Made by a program: the position numbers and the translations under genes | Source of the DNA: Paenibacillus humicola | GTDB taxonomy: Bacteria; Bacillota; Bacilli; Paenibacillales; Paenibacillaceae | Length of the DNA stretch: 64,000 bases | Assembly (NCBI RefSeq): GCF_028826105.1 | Contig: NZ_JAQGPL010000001.1 | Coordinates: forward strand, 5,277,501-5,341,500 | Reading direction: 5' to 3' | Shown here: one piece after another, positions 1 through 8,637 of the stretch | How the letters are laid out: each line of letters opens with the position of its first letter | Numbering within the stretch: position 1 is the stretch's first letter | Notes under the pieces: generated by a model | Databases searched by the model: none | Seen by the model: only the letters and a program-made list of their open reading frames with translations | Told to the model about the DNA's origin: nothing

Positions 1-158
1 GCCATTTGTTTCAATCCGGTCAACTGATGCTCGATAAACGCTTCGAACGCCGGATTCGTCCCCCCTACGACCATTCCCGCCAATAAAATGACGGAGCTGA
101 GCGCCAAGTAATGCCGCATCGTTTTAAGATGTCTGAAGATTTCCCGGAGAGCGAACAC
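1..158 (-). CDS. Membrane protein, N-terminal fragment, possibly SpoIIM family
   Basis: Only about 52 codons lie in the window; the gene continues beyond position 1. The GTG at 158 has a GGGAGG ribosome binding site 8 bases upstream. An in-frame ATG at 203 would add 15 basic residues but lacks a binding site. The peptide has a charged start (residues 1-14), then one hydrophobic segment (ALSSVILLAGMVVGG, about residues 18-32), then a soluble stretch. A basic amphipathic start followed by a glycine-containing first membrane helix resembles the stage II sporulation protein M (DUF95) family, and the neighbours are sporulation genes. The fragment is too short to settle the family. It is divergent from pdaB. 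Confidence 0.45.
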   Translation of the reverse strand, partial: MFALREIFRHLKTMRHYLALSSVILLAGMVVGGTNPAFEAFIEHQLTGLKQM

Positions 159-266
159 CGCTTCATCCTCCCTTTTCAATCGTTTATTATTCTTGCCCGG
201 CATGAAGTTCGTTGTACGAGCATAAGTTGTACTAGAAACAAGCCCTTTTTTGAGAGGAGCGTCCGA

Positions 267-1070
267 ATGAACCTGTTTTATGTCATGAACGGCCGAAAAC
301 TGAAGCGTTATTTTCTCATTTGCGTCGGGGTGCTGTTTTCCGCCGGCGTCGTTTATGCGGAAAAGGATAATGTGACGGTTTTTGCGCCTCAGCTGCCTGC
401 GGCGATCTACAGCGTGCCGACGGACAAAAAAATTGTGGCCTTGACGTTCGACATCAGCTGGGGGGAAAAGAAAACCGAGCCGATCCTGAATATGCTGAAG
501 GAACAAAATGTGACGAAAGCAACTTTCTTCCTCTCCTCGCCTTGGGCGCAGACGCATACGGATATCGTCAAAAAAATCGTCGATGCCGGATATGAAATCG
601 GCAGTCACGGACACAAACACGAAAATTACAGCAAATTAAACGACGAAGAAATCCGGAAGCAGATTCAGACCGCCAACACGATTCTGGCGCAGGTGACGGG
701 AAAAGCGCCGAATTTGATCCGTTTGCCAAACGGCGATTTTGACAAAAGGGTGCTCCGTATCGCGGAAGAGCTGAACTATACCGTGATTCAATGGGATACT
801 GATTCCCTCGACTGGATGAATATCGGCACGGATAAAATTATTAACCGCGTCGTCAGCAAGGCGCATCCGGGCGATATCATCCTGATGCATGCAAGCGATT
901 CGGTCAAACAAACGGCGGCCGCCCTTCCCGCCATTATCGGTCAGCTCCGGGCCAAAGGCTACGAATTCGTCACGGTCTCCGAGCTGCTTGCCCAAACCGA
1001 CCTTCAGGGAAAAACGGTTCGGGATAAATCGGCCATGGTCGATCAATTGAACGCCGCCGTCAATTTTTAA
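267..1070 (+). CDS. pdaB: Polysaccharide deacetylase PdaB, sporulation
   Basis: This 267-residue NodB-type deacetylase is the spore PdaB type, close to the roughly 254 residues of B. subtilis PdaB. Residues 14-31 form a signal/anchor helix, so the enzyme acts outside the membrane, in the forespore cortex compartment. Family motifs are visible: TFDISWG at 60-66 (in place of the usual TFDDG, as in PdaB proteins), SHGHKH at 113-118 with the metal-binding histidines, RLPNGD at 152-157 and ILMHAS at 205-210. The ATG at 267 was chosen because GAGGAGC lies 7 bases upstream; the frame stays open back to 111 but without a binding site. PdaB is needed for late spore stability in B. subtilis. A sigma-G promoter would fit, but I see only a weak candidate (GCATG at 200-204). 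It converges on kbaA with 7 bases between. Confidence 0.92.
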   Translation: MNLFYVMNGRKLKRYFLICVGVLFSAGVVYAEKDNVTVFAPQLPAAIYSVPTDKKIVALTFDISWGEKKTEPILNMLKEQNVTKATFFLSSPWAQTHTDIVKKIVDAGYEIGSHGHKHENYSKLNDEEIRKQIQTANTILAQVTGKAPNLIRLPNGDFDKRVLRIAEELNYTVIQWDTDSLDWMNIGTDKIINRVVSKAHPGDIILMHASDSVKQTAAALPAIIGQLRAKGYEFVTVSELLAQTDLQGKTVRDKSAMVDQLNAAVNF

Positions 1071-1077
1071 TCAAAAG

Positions 1078-1710
1078 TTATTTCGCAACCGGCTTCGCAT
1101 TCGCTGCGGTGCCGGTTGTTTGTTTGCCGACAAGCCGGTGCAGCCACATAATTTGGTAAGCATTGCAGACGAACAACGGAATCATCATAAACGGGATGGA
1201 ACTCGGATTGCTCCCTTCGCCTTGAAGACTCGGCCACGCTTCGAGTACCGTGACGACCACCTGCAAAAACATGGTCGGGACAAAAGCGTTGACGTTCGTA
1301 CGCTTCACTTTCCAATAGCTAACGGCCCAAGCAGCGGCAGCCAACAGAAGCGGAACGGCCAAAAACATCCAGCTGCCCAGCAATTTGCGGTCCAGGTACA
1401 GCATATATCCAAGTCCGCCGAGCGTAAACAGGGTTGTATAGGCTTGGAGCGCGTTCCACAGGTAGCTTTTGCGAAAAACGCTCAGGGCAATATAATTCAA
1501 CGTCAAATATGCGAAAAAGCCCATTTGGCTGAAGGCGCCGAACAACAAGCCGACGAGCGCCATCATCAGCGCATTGAAGCTGGCCGCCTCGAGTCCCATG
1601 AAGCCGAACGATTTATCCGTCCACTGCATGACGGTGCCGACGACGACGGTAGCAGCTCCGCCGACGGCCATCGTGCTCCAGAATAAAAAGAACCATTTTC
1701 GCAAATTCAC
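1078..1710 (-). CDS. kbaA: KinB-signalling pathway activation protein KbaA
   Basis: This polytopic membrane protein of about 210 residues has six or so hydrophobic segments and begins MNLRKWFFLFW in the preferred frame. The GTG at 1710 is preferred because GGGAG lies 8 bases before it; an ATG at 1725 would add five residues without a good binding site. In B. subtilis KbaA (about 198 residues) is required for KinB-dependent input into the sporulation phosphorelay and sits between gerD and pdaB, exactly as here. The C-terminus is a short hydrophilic tail. Length, topology and the conserved neighbourhood support the call; the biochemical action of the family is not established. Confidence 0.86.
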   Translation of the reverse strand: MNLRKWFFLFWSTMAVGGAATVVVGTVMQWTDKSFGFMGLEAASFNALMMALVGLLFGAFSQMGFFAYLTLNYIALSVFRKSYLWNALQAYTTLFTLGGLGYMLYLDRKLLGSWMFLAVPLLLAAAAWAVSYWKVKRTNVNAFVPTMFLQVVVTVLEAWPSLQGEGSNPSSIPFMMIPLFVCNAYQIMWLHRLVGKQTTGTAANAKPVAK

Positions 1711-1809
1711 GTCTGTCACTCCCATGGGTTAATGGCTTGCAGGAAACGGACGGTGTAAGTCCACCCTTTATTTTACCACGTTCACTATAAAAAGCTACGC
1801 GGCGGGTAT

Positions 1810-1838
1810 GATAATCCCCTGAACAATGTCGCATACTA
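1810..1838 (+). promoter_or_regulatory. Candidate sigma-G promoter of gerD
   Basis: CATACTA at 1832-1838 is an exact sigma-G type -10 element, 44 bases before the gerD start. The -35 region 17 bases upstream (GATAA, 1810-1814) is a poor match. gerD is a sigma-G gene in B. subtilis, so the assignment is reasonable but rests mainly on the -10. Confidence 0.4.
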
Positions 1839-1882
1839 CTACCCAAGAATTACGGTGCTTCGACAGAAGGGAGACACGGGTT

Positions 1883-2536
1883 ATGTTGAAACGCTGCGCA
1901 TTTTTGCCCGCTTTTCTGGCGCTGATGGTTCTGGCGACGGGCTGCGGCTCGGAGCCGTCCGGCGGCGGAGGAAGTGAAGCGCTCAGCTACAAAGACATGA
2001 AGTCGATGGTAATTGACATCCTTAAAACCGAGGACGCGCAAAAAGCGCTGCAGGAGTCGACGATTTCATCCGTTGGCGGCTCCGGCTCGGGGATCAAGCT
2101 GCTGTCGGCCCAAGATCAGGAACAGCTCAAGATGGTGGTTAAGGAAACGCTGGTATCCCCCGATTATTATAAAGTCATTCAAAAGCTGATGACCGATCCG
2201 CGGTTCGCCGGCGAGTTCGCCAAGGCCGTCAATAAGCAGAACAAGCAGATTCATAAAGACCTGCTAAAGGATCCGGCTTATCAGCGCGATCTGATGCAGG
2301 TGATGAAAAGCCCCGAGATGGACCGCATGATTTTGGAGGTACTGCAAAGCACTCAATACCGTAAACAAGTGAAGACGATTATGCAGGAATCGATGTCAAG
2401 TCCGCTGTTCCGGCTGGAAATTTTGGATTTGATGAAAAAGGCCGTGCAGGAAGAACTGAAACCTAAGCCGGACGAAAAGGTGACGAAACAAGGCGGCGGT
2501 GAAGGCGGCGAAGGCGGCGACCAAAGCTCCACTTAA
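1883..2536 (+). CDS. gerD: Spore germination lipoprotein GerD
   Basis: The product has 217 residues; B. subtilis GerD has about 185. A lipoprotein signal peptide ends in LATGC, placing the lipid-modified cysteine at residue 21. The mature part is highly charged and helical, with many Lys, Gln, Met and Asp, and ends in a Gly/Glu-rich tail (GGGEGGEGGDQSST). GerD is an inner-membrane lipoprotein of the dormant spore that forms a helical scaffold and organises nutrient receptors into the germinosome. The ATG at 1883 follows AGGGAGA by 9 bases; the frame is open upstream to 1826 but that start would destroy the signal peptide. Divergent from kbaA and convergent with salA, as expected for this locus. 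Confidence 0.9.
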   Translation: MLKRCAFLPAFLALMVLATGCGSEPSGGGGSEALSYKDMKSMVIDILKTEDAQKALQESTISSVGGSGSGIKLLSAQDQEQLKMVVKETLVSPDYYKVIQKLMTDPRFAGEFAKAVNKQNKQIHKDLLKDPAYQRDLMQVMKSPEMDRMILEVLQSTQYRKQVKTIMQESMSSPLFRLEILDLMKKAVQEELKPKPDEKVTKQGGGEGGEGGDQSST

Positions 2537-2542
2537 ACACGA

Positions 2543-2573
2543 AAAACCGGAGCGCCCGTTTGGCTCCGGTTTT
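2543..2573. terminator. Bidirectional terminator between gerD and salA
   Basis: An 11-bp perfect stem AAAACCGGAGC / GCTCCGGTTTT closes a loop of 9 bases. It ends in a run of T in both directions, so it can serve the convergent genes on either side. Confidence 0.82.
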
Positions 2574-2579
2574 CGATGT

Positions 2580-3701
2580 TTATTTGCCGCATTTTGCGAT
2601 GACGCGGTCGGCGACTTCCGCGTACAGCTTGCCGGCGGCCGAATCTTCCTTATAGACCGAAGGCGAAAAATCAGGCTCGGACGGGTGGTTGTCCGGCGCG
2701 CCGAGCGGAATTTGCGCCAGCAGATCGGTATTCAGCTGCTCGGCCAGCTTGGCGCCGCCGCCGCGGCCGAATACGTAGTCGATTTCGCCGTTGCGGCTGA
2801 CGTAATACGACATGTTCTCCACCACGCCCAAAATTTCGTGCTCCGTCTTTATCGCCATCGCCCCTGCCCTCGCCGCGACGAAAGCTGCCGTGGCGTGCGG
2901 CGTCGTCACAATGATCTCCTTGCTGTGCGGAATCATCTGATGGACATCGAGTGCCACGTCCCCCGTTCCGGGCGGAAGGTCGAGCAGCATATAATCAAGC
3001 TCGCCCCATTCGATTTCGGCAAAGAAGTTGCGGAGCATTTTGCCGAGCATCGGGCCGCGCCAGACGATCGGGGCGTTATCTTCGACGAAAAATCCCATCG
3101 AGATGACTTTCACGCCGAAGCGCTCAATCGGAATGACGCGCTCGTTCTCGACATTGGGCCGCTCCTCGATGCCCATCATATCGGGCACGCTGAAGCCGTA
3201 AATATCCGCGTCGATGATGCCGACGCGTTTGCCCTTGCGGGCCAGGGCGACCGCGAGATTCACGGTCACCGTCGATTTGCCGACGCCGCCTTTACCGCTG
3301 GCGACGGCGATGAACTCAACGCCGCTGCCCTCGCGCAGCAGCGGCGAAGGCGGGGGCGCGGCCCCGGGGCCCCGATGGGGCCGCGCGCCTGCGGCCGGCT
3401 GGCCGCCGGCGGCTCTGCCCGCGGCGGCCCCGCCGCTCCCGCCTGCGGCGGCGCCGTGCGCGCCGCCGGCCGGCGCATCACCGGCCCGAAACCGAAGATG
3501 AACGGTTTCGGCGCCGGCCCTCTCCAGCGCTTCGCGCAGCGCGCCTTCCAGCGCGGACCGCTGGGCTTCATCGGCGATTTGAACCGTCATCGAGACGCCG
3601 GCATCTTTCACAACAACATCGCGGATCGCGATCGCCTGCTCCGCGCTAAAAGCGGCCGCCGCGCGTTCCGCGGCCGCAATGGCTTCTTCACGGGTCAACA
3701 T
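2580..3701 (-). CDS. salA: Mrp/NBP35-family P-loop ATPase SalA
   Basis: This 373-residue protein has a MIP18/DUF59-like N-terminal domain (about 1-70), a low-complexity linker rich in Ala, Gly and Pro (about 74-122) and a P-loop ATPase domain starting at 128. The ATPase domain carries the deviant Walker A ASGKGGVGKST (134-144), a metal-site-like GIIDADIYG and LLDLPPGTGD. Family members act as ATP-dependent iron-sulfur cluster carriers; B. subtilis SalA (about 352 residues, same locus next to gerD and cwlD) also influences scoC and exoprotease expression. The ATG at 3701 has AGGAGA 11 bases upstream. The linker is longer than usual and its DNA (about 3350-3480) is almost purely G and C. Which of the two family roles applies here cannot be read from sequence. 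Confidence 0.9.
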   Translation of the reverse strand: MLTREEAIAAAERAAAAFSAEQAIAIRDVVVKDAGVSMTVQIADEAQRSALEGALREALERAGAETVHLRFRAGDAPAGGAHGAAAGGSGGAAAGRAAGGQPAAGARPHRGPGAAPPPSPLLREGSGVEFIAVASGKGGVGKSTVTVNLAVALARKGKRVGIIDADIYGFSVPDMMGIEERPNVENERVIPIERFGVKVISMGFFVEDNAPIVWRGPMLGKMLRNFFAEIEWGELDYMLLDLPPGTGDVALDVHQMIPHSKEIIVTTPHATAAFVAARAGAMAIKTEHEILGVVENMSYYVSRNGEIDYVFGRGGGAKLAEQLNTDLLAQIPLGAPDNHPSEPDFSPSVYKEDSAAGKLYAEVADRVIAKCGK

Positions 3702-3816
3702 TGGGCTGTTCGTCTCCTGTCCGTTAATTCGTTTATGGCAGCGTATGCCTGCCAATGCTGCATCTGGTATTTAAAATGATTATAACATAAATCGGTGTTT
3801 GACCAAGCCGTGCCGT

Positions 3817-4602
3817 TTAGCTGCCCGATTTCCCGCCGCCGGATACGCCGCTCCATTTTTCCCCTGCCGTATATCGAAGGATGCCTTGATAAATCGAGGC
3901 CGCCACTTTCTTCTGGTAGTTGGCATCGGCCAGCAGCGTCGATTCGCCGGGATGAGACAAAAAGCCGACCTCCACCAGCGCGCTCGGAATCTCTCCGACC
4001 GCCTTCAGCAAATAAACGGTATTGACCGTAGCCGCGACCCGCTGCGTGTTCTGCAGGTTCCGCTTGATCTCATCCTGGATCAGCGAAGCAAGGACAGCGT
4101 TATCCGGATGGTTCGGATAGAAAAACGTCTGCGCACCCGACCATCTTGGGGACGGAATACTGTTCATATGAATGCTGATGAGCAGGGACGCCTGCTTATC
4201 CTTCACGAACTGCGCCCGTTTCGTCAAATCCTCCGTTTTGCGCCGACTTAATTTCTGAGTGCCGTCTTCCGCCAAATCGTAGTCGCCCTCCCGCGTCATG
4301 ACGACAACGGCGCCCGCCTGCTGCAGGAAATCCCGGAGCTGCAGAGCGATCGCCAAATTCAGGTCCTTTTCCACCACGCCCTGCTTGCTGACCGCTCCTC
4401 CGTCGGCTCCGCCGTGCCCCGCATCGATGGCAATCGTTTTGCCCGACAACGGCAGCGTCCAGTAGGTCCATGTCCGTGTCACCGGCACTTCCTCGGTCAG
4501 TACCAGCACGGTGAGCAGCACCGCGATCATGCCGATCCCGATCCGCAGCGCTCCCCGGTATGTAATCCAGACAACCAGCCGGTTACGAATGTTGCGACGC
4601 AT
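3817..4602 (-). CDS. cwlD: Germination-specific N-acetylmuramoyl-L-alanine amidase CwlD
   Basis: The product has 261 residues, with an N-terminal membrane anchor (about 18-35) and an Amidase_3 zinc-peptidase domain (about 54-250). Zinc ligands of the family are visible at His63 (IDAGHGGADGG), Glu78 (VVEKDLN) and His145 (SIHMNS), and the catalytic glutamate is in VEVGFLSH (Glu211). CwlD removes the peptide side chain from muramic acid so that PdaA can make muramic delta-lactam in the spore cortex, the mark recognised by germination lytic enzymes. The ATG at 4602 follows GGGGTGG by 8 bases; a GTG at 4614 is an alternative. The position next to salA and gerD is the B. subtilis arrangement. Confidence 0.92.
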   Translation of the reverse strand: MRRNIRNRLVVWITYRGALRIGIGMIAVLLTVLVLTEEVPVTRTWTYWTLPLSGKTIAIDAGHGGADGGAVSKQGVVEKDLNLAIALQLRDFLQQAGAVVVMTREGDYDLAEDGTQKLSRRKTEDLTKRAQFVKDKQASLLISIHMNSIPSPRWSGAQTFFYPNHPDNAVLASLIQDEIKRNLQNTQRVAATVNTVYLLKAVGEIPSALVEVGFLSHPGESTLLADANYQKKVAASIYQGILRYTAGEKWSGVSGGGKSGS

Positions 4603-4667
4603 GCAAAAAACCACCCCATCCCCAGCGATGATTTCCGGCAGGCCTGTCTGACCTGCGCTTCAGTACA

Positions 4668-4695
4668 TCTTATGGGACGAGGCGGCTTCATATGC
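4668..4695 (-). promoter_or_regulatory. Candidate sporulation (sigma-E/G type) promoter of cwlD
   Basis: On the minus strand GCATA (4691-4695) is followed after 16 bases by CATAAGA (4668-4674), about 65 bases before cwlD. This loosely fits forespore or mother-cell promoter patterns. The -10 deviates from the sigma-G consensus at its end, so it is a candidate only. Confidence 0.3.
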
Positions 4696-4726
4696 GGACA
4701 ATGCGCAATTTAATTCGGTCTGATTG

Positions 4727-5893
4727 TCAGGAGACCGGCTGTTCGGCCATCCCTTCGATCAAAATTTTGGCCACTTCCGGGCGCGAAAATTCCGGAGGCG
4801 GGCATACGCCTTCTCTCAGCATCGCGCGAACCTTTGTTCCGGAAAGCGTCAAATGATCTTCTTTGCCATGCGGACATGTCTTGTTCGATGCCATATTGCC
4901 GCATTTCTTGCAGAAGAAGCTGTGCTCGAAGAACAGCGGCGTAATGCCGAGATCCTCCGGTGGGAACGAAGCGAGGCGCTCCTGCGCTTCATACGTGCCA
5001 TAATAATCGCCCACGCCCGCATGGTCGCGGCCGACAATAAAATGCGTGCATCCGTAATTTTTCCGAACGAGCGCATGGAATACCGCTTCACGCGGACCGG
5101 CATAGCGCATGGCCGCCGGGAATACACCGAGGAATACGCGGTCCTTCGGATAGTAATTTTCCAGCAGCGCAATGTAACTTTTCATTCGTACTACGGCCGG
5201 TACGTCGTCCGATTTCGTTTCACCCACGAGCGGGTTGAGAAAAAGCCCGTCGACGATTTCCATCGCCGATTTCTGAATGTATTCGTGTGCACGGTGAACC
5301 GGATTCCGGGTCTGGAAGCCGACAACTTTCTTCCAGCCTTTCTCGGCGAAGATTTTTCGCGTTTGTTCCGGGGTAAAATAAAATTCATTGAACTTCTCCG
5401 GAACCGGACGGTTCAGCAGCGTAATCGGCCCGCCGATATACGTGGATGGCCGGCTGTACAGCTTGGCAACGCCCGGATGCGCTTCTTCATCCGTTTTGAA
5501 TACGTTTCGCGCCTCATGCTTTTGATCCACGTTATAAATGCTTTCCACAGTAATCACGGCATACAGAACGCCGTCCTCGCCTGCCAGCGTTACACGCTGC
5601 CCGACCGACAGCTCCGACGCTGTAGATGCCTCAACGGCAAGAGTGATCGGGATACTCCATACCAATCCGCTGGCCAGACGCATATTTTCGACGACGGACC
5701 GGTAATCCGCTTCGTTCATAAAGCCGGTCAGCGGCGAAAATGCGCCGACTGCGATCAAATCGAGATCGGAAATGGTCCATTTGCTTACTTCGATCGTTTT
5801 CAGGGAGCTGGCTTCCGTAAGAAGCGCCTCGCGCTCCGCTCCGGCTGCGATCCGGTTGACCAGTACGCCGCCATGCGGTTGAATGCTGCTCAT
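4727..5893 (-). CDS. sat: Sulfate adenylyltransferase (ATP sulfurylase)
   Basis: This 388-residue monomer-type ATP sulfurylase makes adenosine 5'-phosphosulfate (APS) and pyrophosphate from ATP and sulfate in the cytoplasm. It has the nucleotide-binding motif [10 protein letters not shown] (194-203) and the second active-site motif GRDHAG (288-293). A cysteine/histidine cluster near the C-terminus (KKCGN...TCPHGK) is a common zinc-type feature of this subfamily. There is no APS-kinase extension. It lies 17 bases downstream of cysH in the same direction, so the two form one unit that carries sulfate to sulfite without a PAPS step. Confidence 0.95.
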   Translation of the reverse strand: MSSIQPHGGVLVNRIAAGAEREALLTEASSLKTIEVSKWTISDLDLIAVGAFSPLTGFMNEADYRSVVENMRLASGLVWSIPITLAVEASTASELSVGQRVTLAGEDGVLYAVITVESIYNVDQKHEARNVFKTDEEAHPGVAKLYSRPSTYIGGPITLLNRPVPEKFNEFYFTPEQTRKIFAEKGWKKVVGFQTRNPVHRAHEYIQKSAMEIVDGLFLNPLVGETKSDDVPAVVRMKSYIALLENYYPKDRVFLGVFPAAMRYAGPREAVFHALVRKNYGCTHFIVGRDHAGVGDYYGTYEAQERLASFPPEDLGITPLFFEHSFFCKKCGNMASNKTCPHGKEDHLTLSGTKVRAMLREGVCPPPEFSRPEVAKILIEGMAEQPVS

Positions 5894-5910
5894 TATGAAT
5901 AAAAACCTCC

Positions 5911-6603
5911 TTATTTATGCAATCCGCATTCCGTCTTGTCGGTACCCGCCCAGCGTCCTGCACGCGGATCCTCGCCCGGCATCACCTGACGCGTGCAGTA
6001 TTCGCAGCCAATCGACGGGTAGTTACGGTCATGCAGCGGATTATAAATCACGTCGTTCTCGCGGATATAATTCCATACGTCTTCCGATGTCCAGCTTGCG
6101 AGCGGATTGAATTTAATCAGACCGAATTTTGTATCATATTCAACCTTTTTCGCATTTGCCCGCGTTGGTGCCTGGTCCCTGCGAATGCCGGTAATCCAGG
6201 CGTCGTATTTGGACAATATTTTCGTTAATGGCTGCACTTTGCGGATGCTGCAGCATTGATTCGGATCGCTTTTCCACAGCTCGGCCCCGTGGCGTTCCGC
6301 TTGCTGCTCCGGCGTCAGTTCCGGCTTCACCTGCACAAAAGTCATGCCGTAACGCTCGATCATACGGTCGCGCGTCTCATACGTTTCTTTAAAGTGAAAA
6401 TCGGTATCCAAATAGAAAATGTCCGTCTTCGGGCTGATCTTCTGCAGCATATCAACCAGCACAACGTCCTCTGCACCAAAACTGCACGCGAACGTAATCT
6501 TCGGAAATGTTTCGACCGCATATTGCAAAATCGCTTCCGGCGCGGCGTTTTCAAGCTCTTCCGCTTTCTGCGTAACCAGTGCTTCTTTTTCGAACAAATT
6601 CAT
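5911..6603 (-). CDS. cysH: Adenylyl-sulfate reductase, thioredoxin-dependent, [4Fe-4S] type
   Basis: The product has 230 residues, of the PAPS/APS reductase (CysH) family. The PP-loop nucleotide site is ACSFGAED (39-46). Paired cysteines Cys117-Cys118 (QCCSIRK) and the Cys200-x-x-Cys203 pair bind a [4Fe-4S] cluster, the mark of enzymes that use APS directly. The catalytic cysteine is in the terminal ECGLHK motif (Cys226). It reduces APS to sulfite with thioredoxin. The ATG at 6603 follows a GGAGGG site. First gene of a two-gene unit with sat, with its own promoter. The absence of an APS kinase nearby agrees with the APS-type active site. Confidence 0.94.
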   Translation of the reverse strand: MNLFEKEALVTQKAEELENAAPEAILQYAVETFPKITFACSFGAEDVVLVDMLQKISPKTDIFYLDTDFHFKETYETRDRMIERYGMTFVQVKPELTPEQQAERHGAELWKSDPNQCCSIRKVQPLTKILSKYDAWITGIRRDQAPTRANAKKVEYDTKFGLIKFNPLASWTSEDVWNYIRENDVIYNPLHDRNYPSIGCEYCTRQVMPGEDPRAGRWAGTDKTECGLHK

Positions 6604-6650
6604 GGCCGTTGCCCTCCAATGTGAATTCCTAGTAAATCCATCTACATTAG

Positions 6651-6679
6651 ATTATAAAGGCTCCCTGCCTATTGTTCAA
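6651..6679 (-). promoter_or_regulatory. Sigma-A promoter of cysH-sat
   Basis: On the minus strand TTGAAC (6674-6679) is separated by exactly 17 bases from a consensus TATAAT (6651-6656), about 48 bases before the cysH start. I see no clear operator to say how it is controlled. Confidence 0.72.
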
Positions 6680-6703
6680 TGACTGAAATGCGCCAAAAAT
6701 ATG

Positions 6704-6740
6704 AAAAATACCTCTCCCGGCACGCAGGAAAGGTATTTTG
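6704..6740 (-). terminator. Terminator of rplM-rpsI
   Basis: On the minus strand AAAATACCT TTCC pairs with GGGA GAGGTATTTT around an 8-base loop and ends in a T-run. It directly follows the rpsI stop and separates the operon from cysH. Confidence 0.82.
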
Positions 6741-6750
6741 CTTCGTCACA

Positions 6751-7143
6751 TTAACGTTTAGAGAACTGAGGTGCGCGGCGTGCCGCTTTAAGTCCGTATT
6801 TCTTCCGTTCTTTCATGCGCGGATCGCGGGTCAAGAATCCTGCACGCTTGAGCACCGGCCGAAATTCAGGATCGGCCTTCAGCAGTGCGCGGGAAATCCC
6901 GTGGCGGATTGCACCGGCTTGACCGGAAATGCCGCCGCCTGAAGCAATGACGATCACATCGTATTTACTGCCCGTTTCCGTCAGGGCAAGCGGTTGTTTT
7001 ACGATCAACTTCAGCGTTTCGAGACCGAAGTATTCGTTGAGATCGCGTTTATTGATGACAATTCGTCCTTCACCCGGTACAAGGCGTACGCGTGCAACGG
7101 AGTGTTTCCGACGACCGGTTCCGTAGTATTGAACTTGAGCCAT
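6751..7143 (-). CDS. rpsI: 30S ribosomal protein S9
   Basis: This 130-residue protein has the usual full length and ends in the conserved basic tail [10 protein letters not shown], which reaches toward the P-site tRNA. It starts [19 protein letters not shown] after a GGGAGG site. It is the second gene of rplM-rpsI, 20 bases after rplM, and is followed by a terminator. Confidence 0.98.
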   Translation of the reverse strand: MAQVQYYGTGRRKHSVARVRLVPGEGRIVINKRDLNEYFGLETLKLIVKQPLALTETGSKYDVIVIASGGGISGQAGAIRHGISRALLKADPEFRPVLKRAGFLTRDPRMKERKKYGLKAARRAPQFSKR

Positions 7144-7163
7144 GAAACTGTCCTCCCTCTCAA

Positions 7164-7601
7164 TTAACCGCGAAGTTCGTAAACTTCCGGATTTTGTGCT
7201 TGATGCGGATGTTCCGAACCGGCATATACTTTCAATTTCAGCTTCATTTTCTCGCCCAGGCGGTTCTTCGGCAGCATGCCGTGAATCGCTTGCTCCAGTA
7301 CGCGGATCGGTTTGTTCTTGATCATGTCCTGCGCGGACGTCACTTTCAAGCCGCCCGGATACAGGGAGTGACGATAGTACATTTTGTTTTGCAGCTTTTT
7401 GCCCGTCAGGACAATTTTCTCCGCGTTGATCACAACGACAAAATCGCCCGTATCAACATGCGGCGTAAACTGCGGTTTATGCTTGCCGCGGATAAGCGCC
7501 GCCGCTTCGCTGGCCAGACGGCCGAGCGTCTTGCCTTCCGCATCGATGACGTACCATTTGCGTTCGACTTCGTTCGGCTTAGCCATGTAGGTGGTGCGCA
7601 T
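7164..7601 (-). CDS. rplM: 50S ribosomal protein L13
   Basis: L13 of 145 residues, identical in length to the B. subtilis protein. It starts [16 protein letters not shown]. The ATG at 7601 has GGAGG 7 bases upstream; the frame is open further upstream (to 7661), but that part looks like untranslated leader. L13 is an early-assembly 23S rRNA binding protein. First gene of the rplM-rpsI operon. Confidence 0.98.
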   Translation of the reverse strand: MRTTYMAKPNEVERKWYVIDAEGKTLGRLASEAAALIRGKHKPQFTPHVDTGDFVVVINAEKIVLTGKKLQNKMYYRHSLYPGGLKVTSAQDMIKNKPIRVLEQAIHGMLPKNRLGEKMKLKLKVYAGSEHPHQAQNPEVYELRG

Positions 7602-7762
7602 GGAAGATCCTCCTTCTTCATGTAAACGACCGTTCATTCTCATGTATGAAGAAACGTTCACGTTTCATCGGTTCATTCGATTTTAGTCAAAGTCATTTTC
7701 GTTCATTTATGAGGCCGTCTAAGTCGGGGCTGTGGGAGAGCCACTTAGAAAGCACAAGTAAT
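7602..7762 (-). promoter_or_regulatory. 5' leader of rplM, possible L13 autoregulatory RNA
   Basis: The transcript from the promoter upstream would have about 150 leader bases. It contains two plausible hairpins: CTAAGT/ACTTAG (in 7711-7748) and ATGAAACGT/ACGTTTCTTCAT (about 7646-7668). Firmicute rplM genes are known to have L13 leaders; I cannot confirm the match without a covariance model. Confidence 0.4.
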
Positions 7763-7791
7763 ATTCTACTATACTGGGCGTTTATACGCAA
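7763..7791 (-). promoter_or_regulatory. Sigma-A promoter of rplM-rpsI
   Basis: TTGCGT (7786-7791) and TAGAAT (7763-7768) on the minus strand are separated by 17 bases. It lies between truA and rplM. Confidence 0.65.
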
Positions 7792-7826
7792 GCAAATTGT
7801 TGGTTTACACCGCCAGCTTACTGCCG

Positions 7827-8564
7827 TTATTCGTACTCGACACTCCACAAAGCAAGACCATGCGCCATCGCCGTCGGACCGGCCGCCGTCCTGTCCTTCG
7901 CCGCCAAAATATCCGGCATATCCTCTGCCCTTCGCTTGCCCTCGCCGACGTCGATCAACGTTCCCGCGATAATGCGCACCATATTGTAGAGAAACCCGCT
8001 GCCGGTGACAAAAATGTCGAGCCGGCCTTCGCTTTCCTCGAGCCAGCCGTCATACAGCGTTCGAACGTGGCTGAGCTGCGTCGATTGGGTTGAGGTAAAC
8101 GAAGTGAAATCGTGCTCGCCGATCAGCGCATTGAGCGCCAACCGCATAGCACGGATATCGAGAGGCGCATGATGATGAAAGCTGTACCTGCGGATGAACA
8201 CGTTCGGAAAATGGCCCGTATCGATCGTATACCGGTACGTCTTGCGCTTGGCGGAAAACCGGGCGTGAAACTCGTCCGGCGCCTCATCCGCGGAAAGGAC
8301 GACGATATCGTCCGGGAGCCGCGAGTTCAGCGCCAGCGCCCATCGTTCGATCGGTATTTTCGCCTCGGTATGGAAGTTGATGACCTGTCCCCGCGCATGA
8401 ACGCCCGCATCGGTGCGTCCGGATCCGATTATGCGGATGCCTTCGCGGGTCAGGCTGCAGATCCCCGTTTCAAGGACGTCCTGAATCGTATTGCCGCCCG
8501 GCTGCGTCTGAAATCCGTTATAGCGGTTCCCGTCGTAGCTGACGACCATTCGCACATTCATCAT
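7827..8564 (-). CDS. truA: tRNA pseudouridine(38-40) synthase TruA
   Basis: This 245-residue enzyme isomerises uridines 38, 39 and 40 in the anticodon arm of tRNAs. The catalytic aspartate is in GSGRTDAGVHARGQ. The N-terminus reads MMNVRMVVSYDGNRYNGFQ. Two adjacent ATGs (8564 and 8561) follow AGGAGG by 6 and 9 bases. It follows rplQ directly after a terminator, whereas B. subtilis has three ecf transporter genes in between. Confidence 0.95.
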   Translation of the reverse strand: MMNVRMVVSYDGNRYNGFQTQPGGNTIQDVLETGICSLTREGIRIIGSGRTDAGVHARGQVINFHTEAKIPIERWALALNSRLPDDIVVLSADEAPDEFHARFSAKRKTYRYTIDTGHFPNVFIRRYSFHHHAPLDIRAMRLALNALIGEHDFTSFTSTQSTQLSHVRTLYDGWLEESEGRLDIFVTGSGFLYNMVRIIAGTLIDVGEGKRRAEDMPDILAAKDRTAAGPTAMAHGLALWSVEYE

Positions 8565-8601
8565 CCTGCACCTCCTTTCCGCGAGCGGCGTGCCGGGCAA
8601 T

Positions 8602-8633
8602 AAAAAAAGGTGGCCGCAAGGTCCACCCTTTCC
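8602..8633 (-). terminator. Terminator after rplQ
   Basis: On the minus strand AAAGGGTGG and CCACCTTT form a stem around a 9-base loop, followed by seven T. It closes the long S10-spc-alpha operon. Confidence 0.85.
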
Positions 8634-8637
8634 TTAT

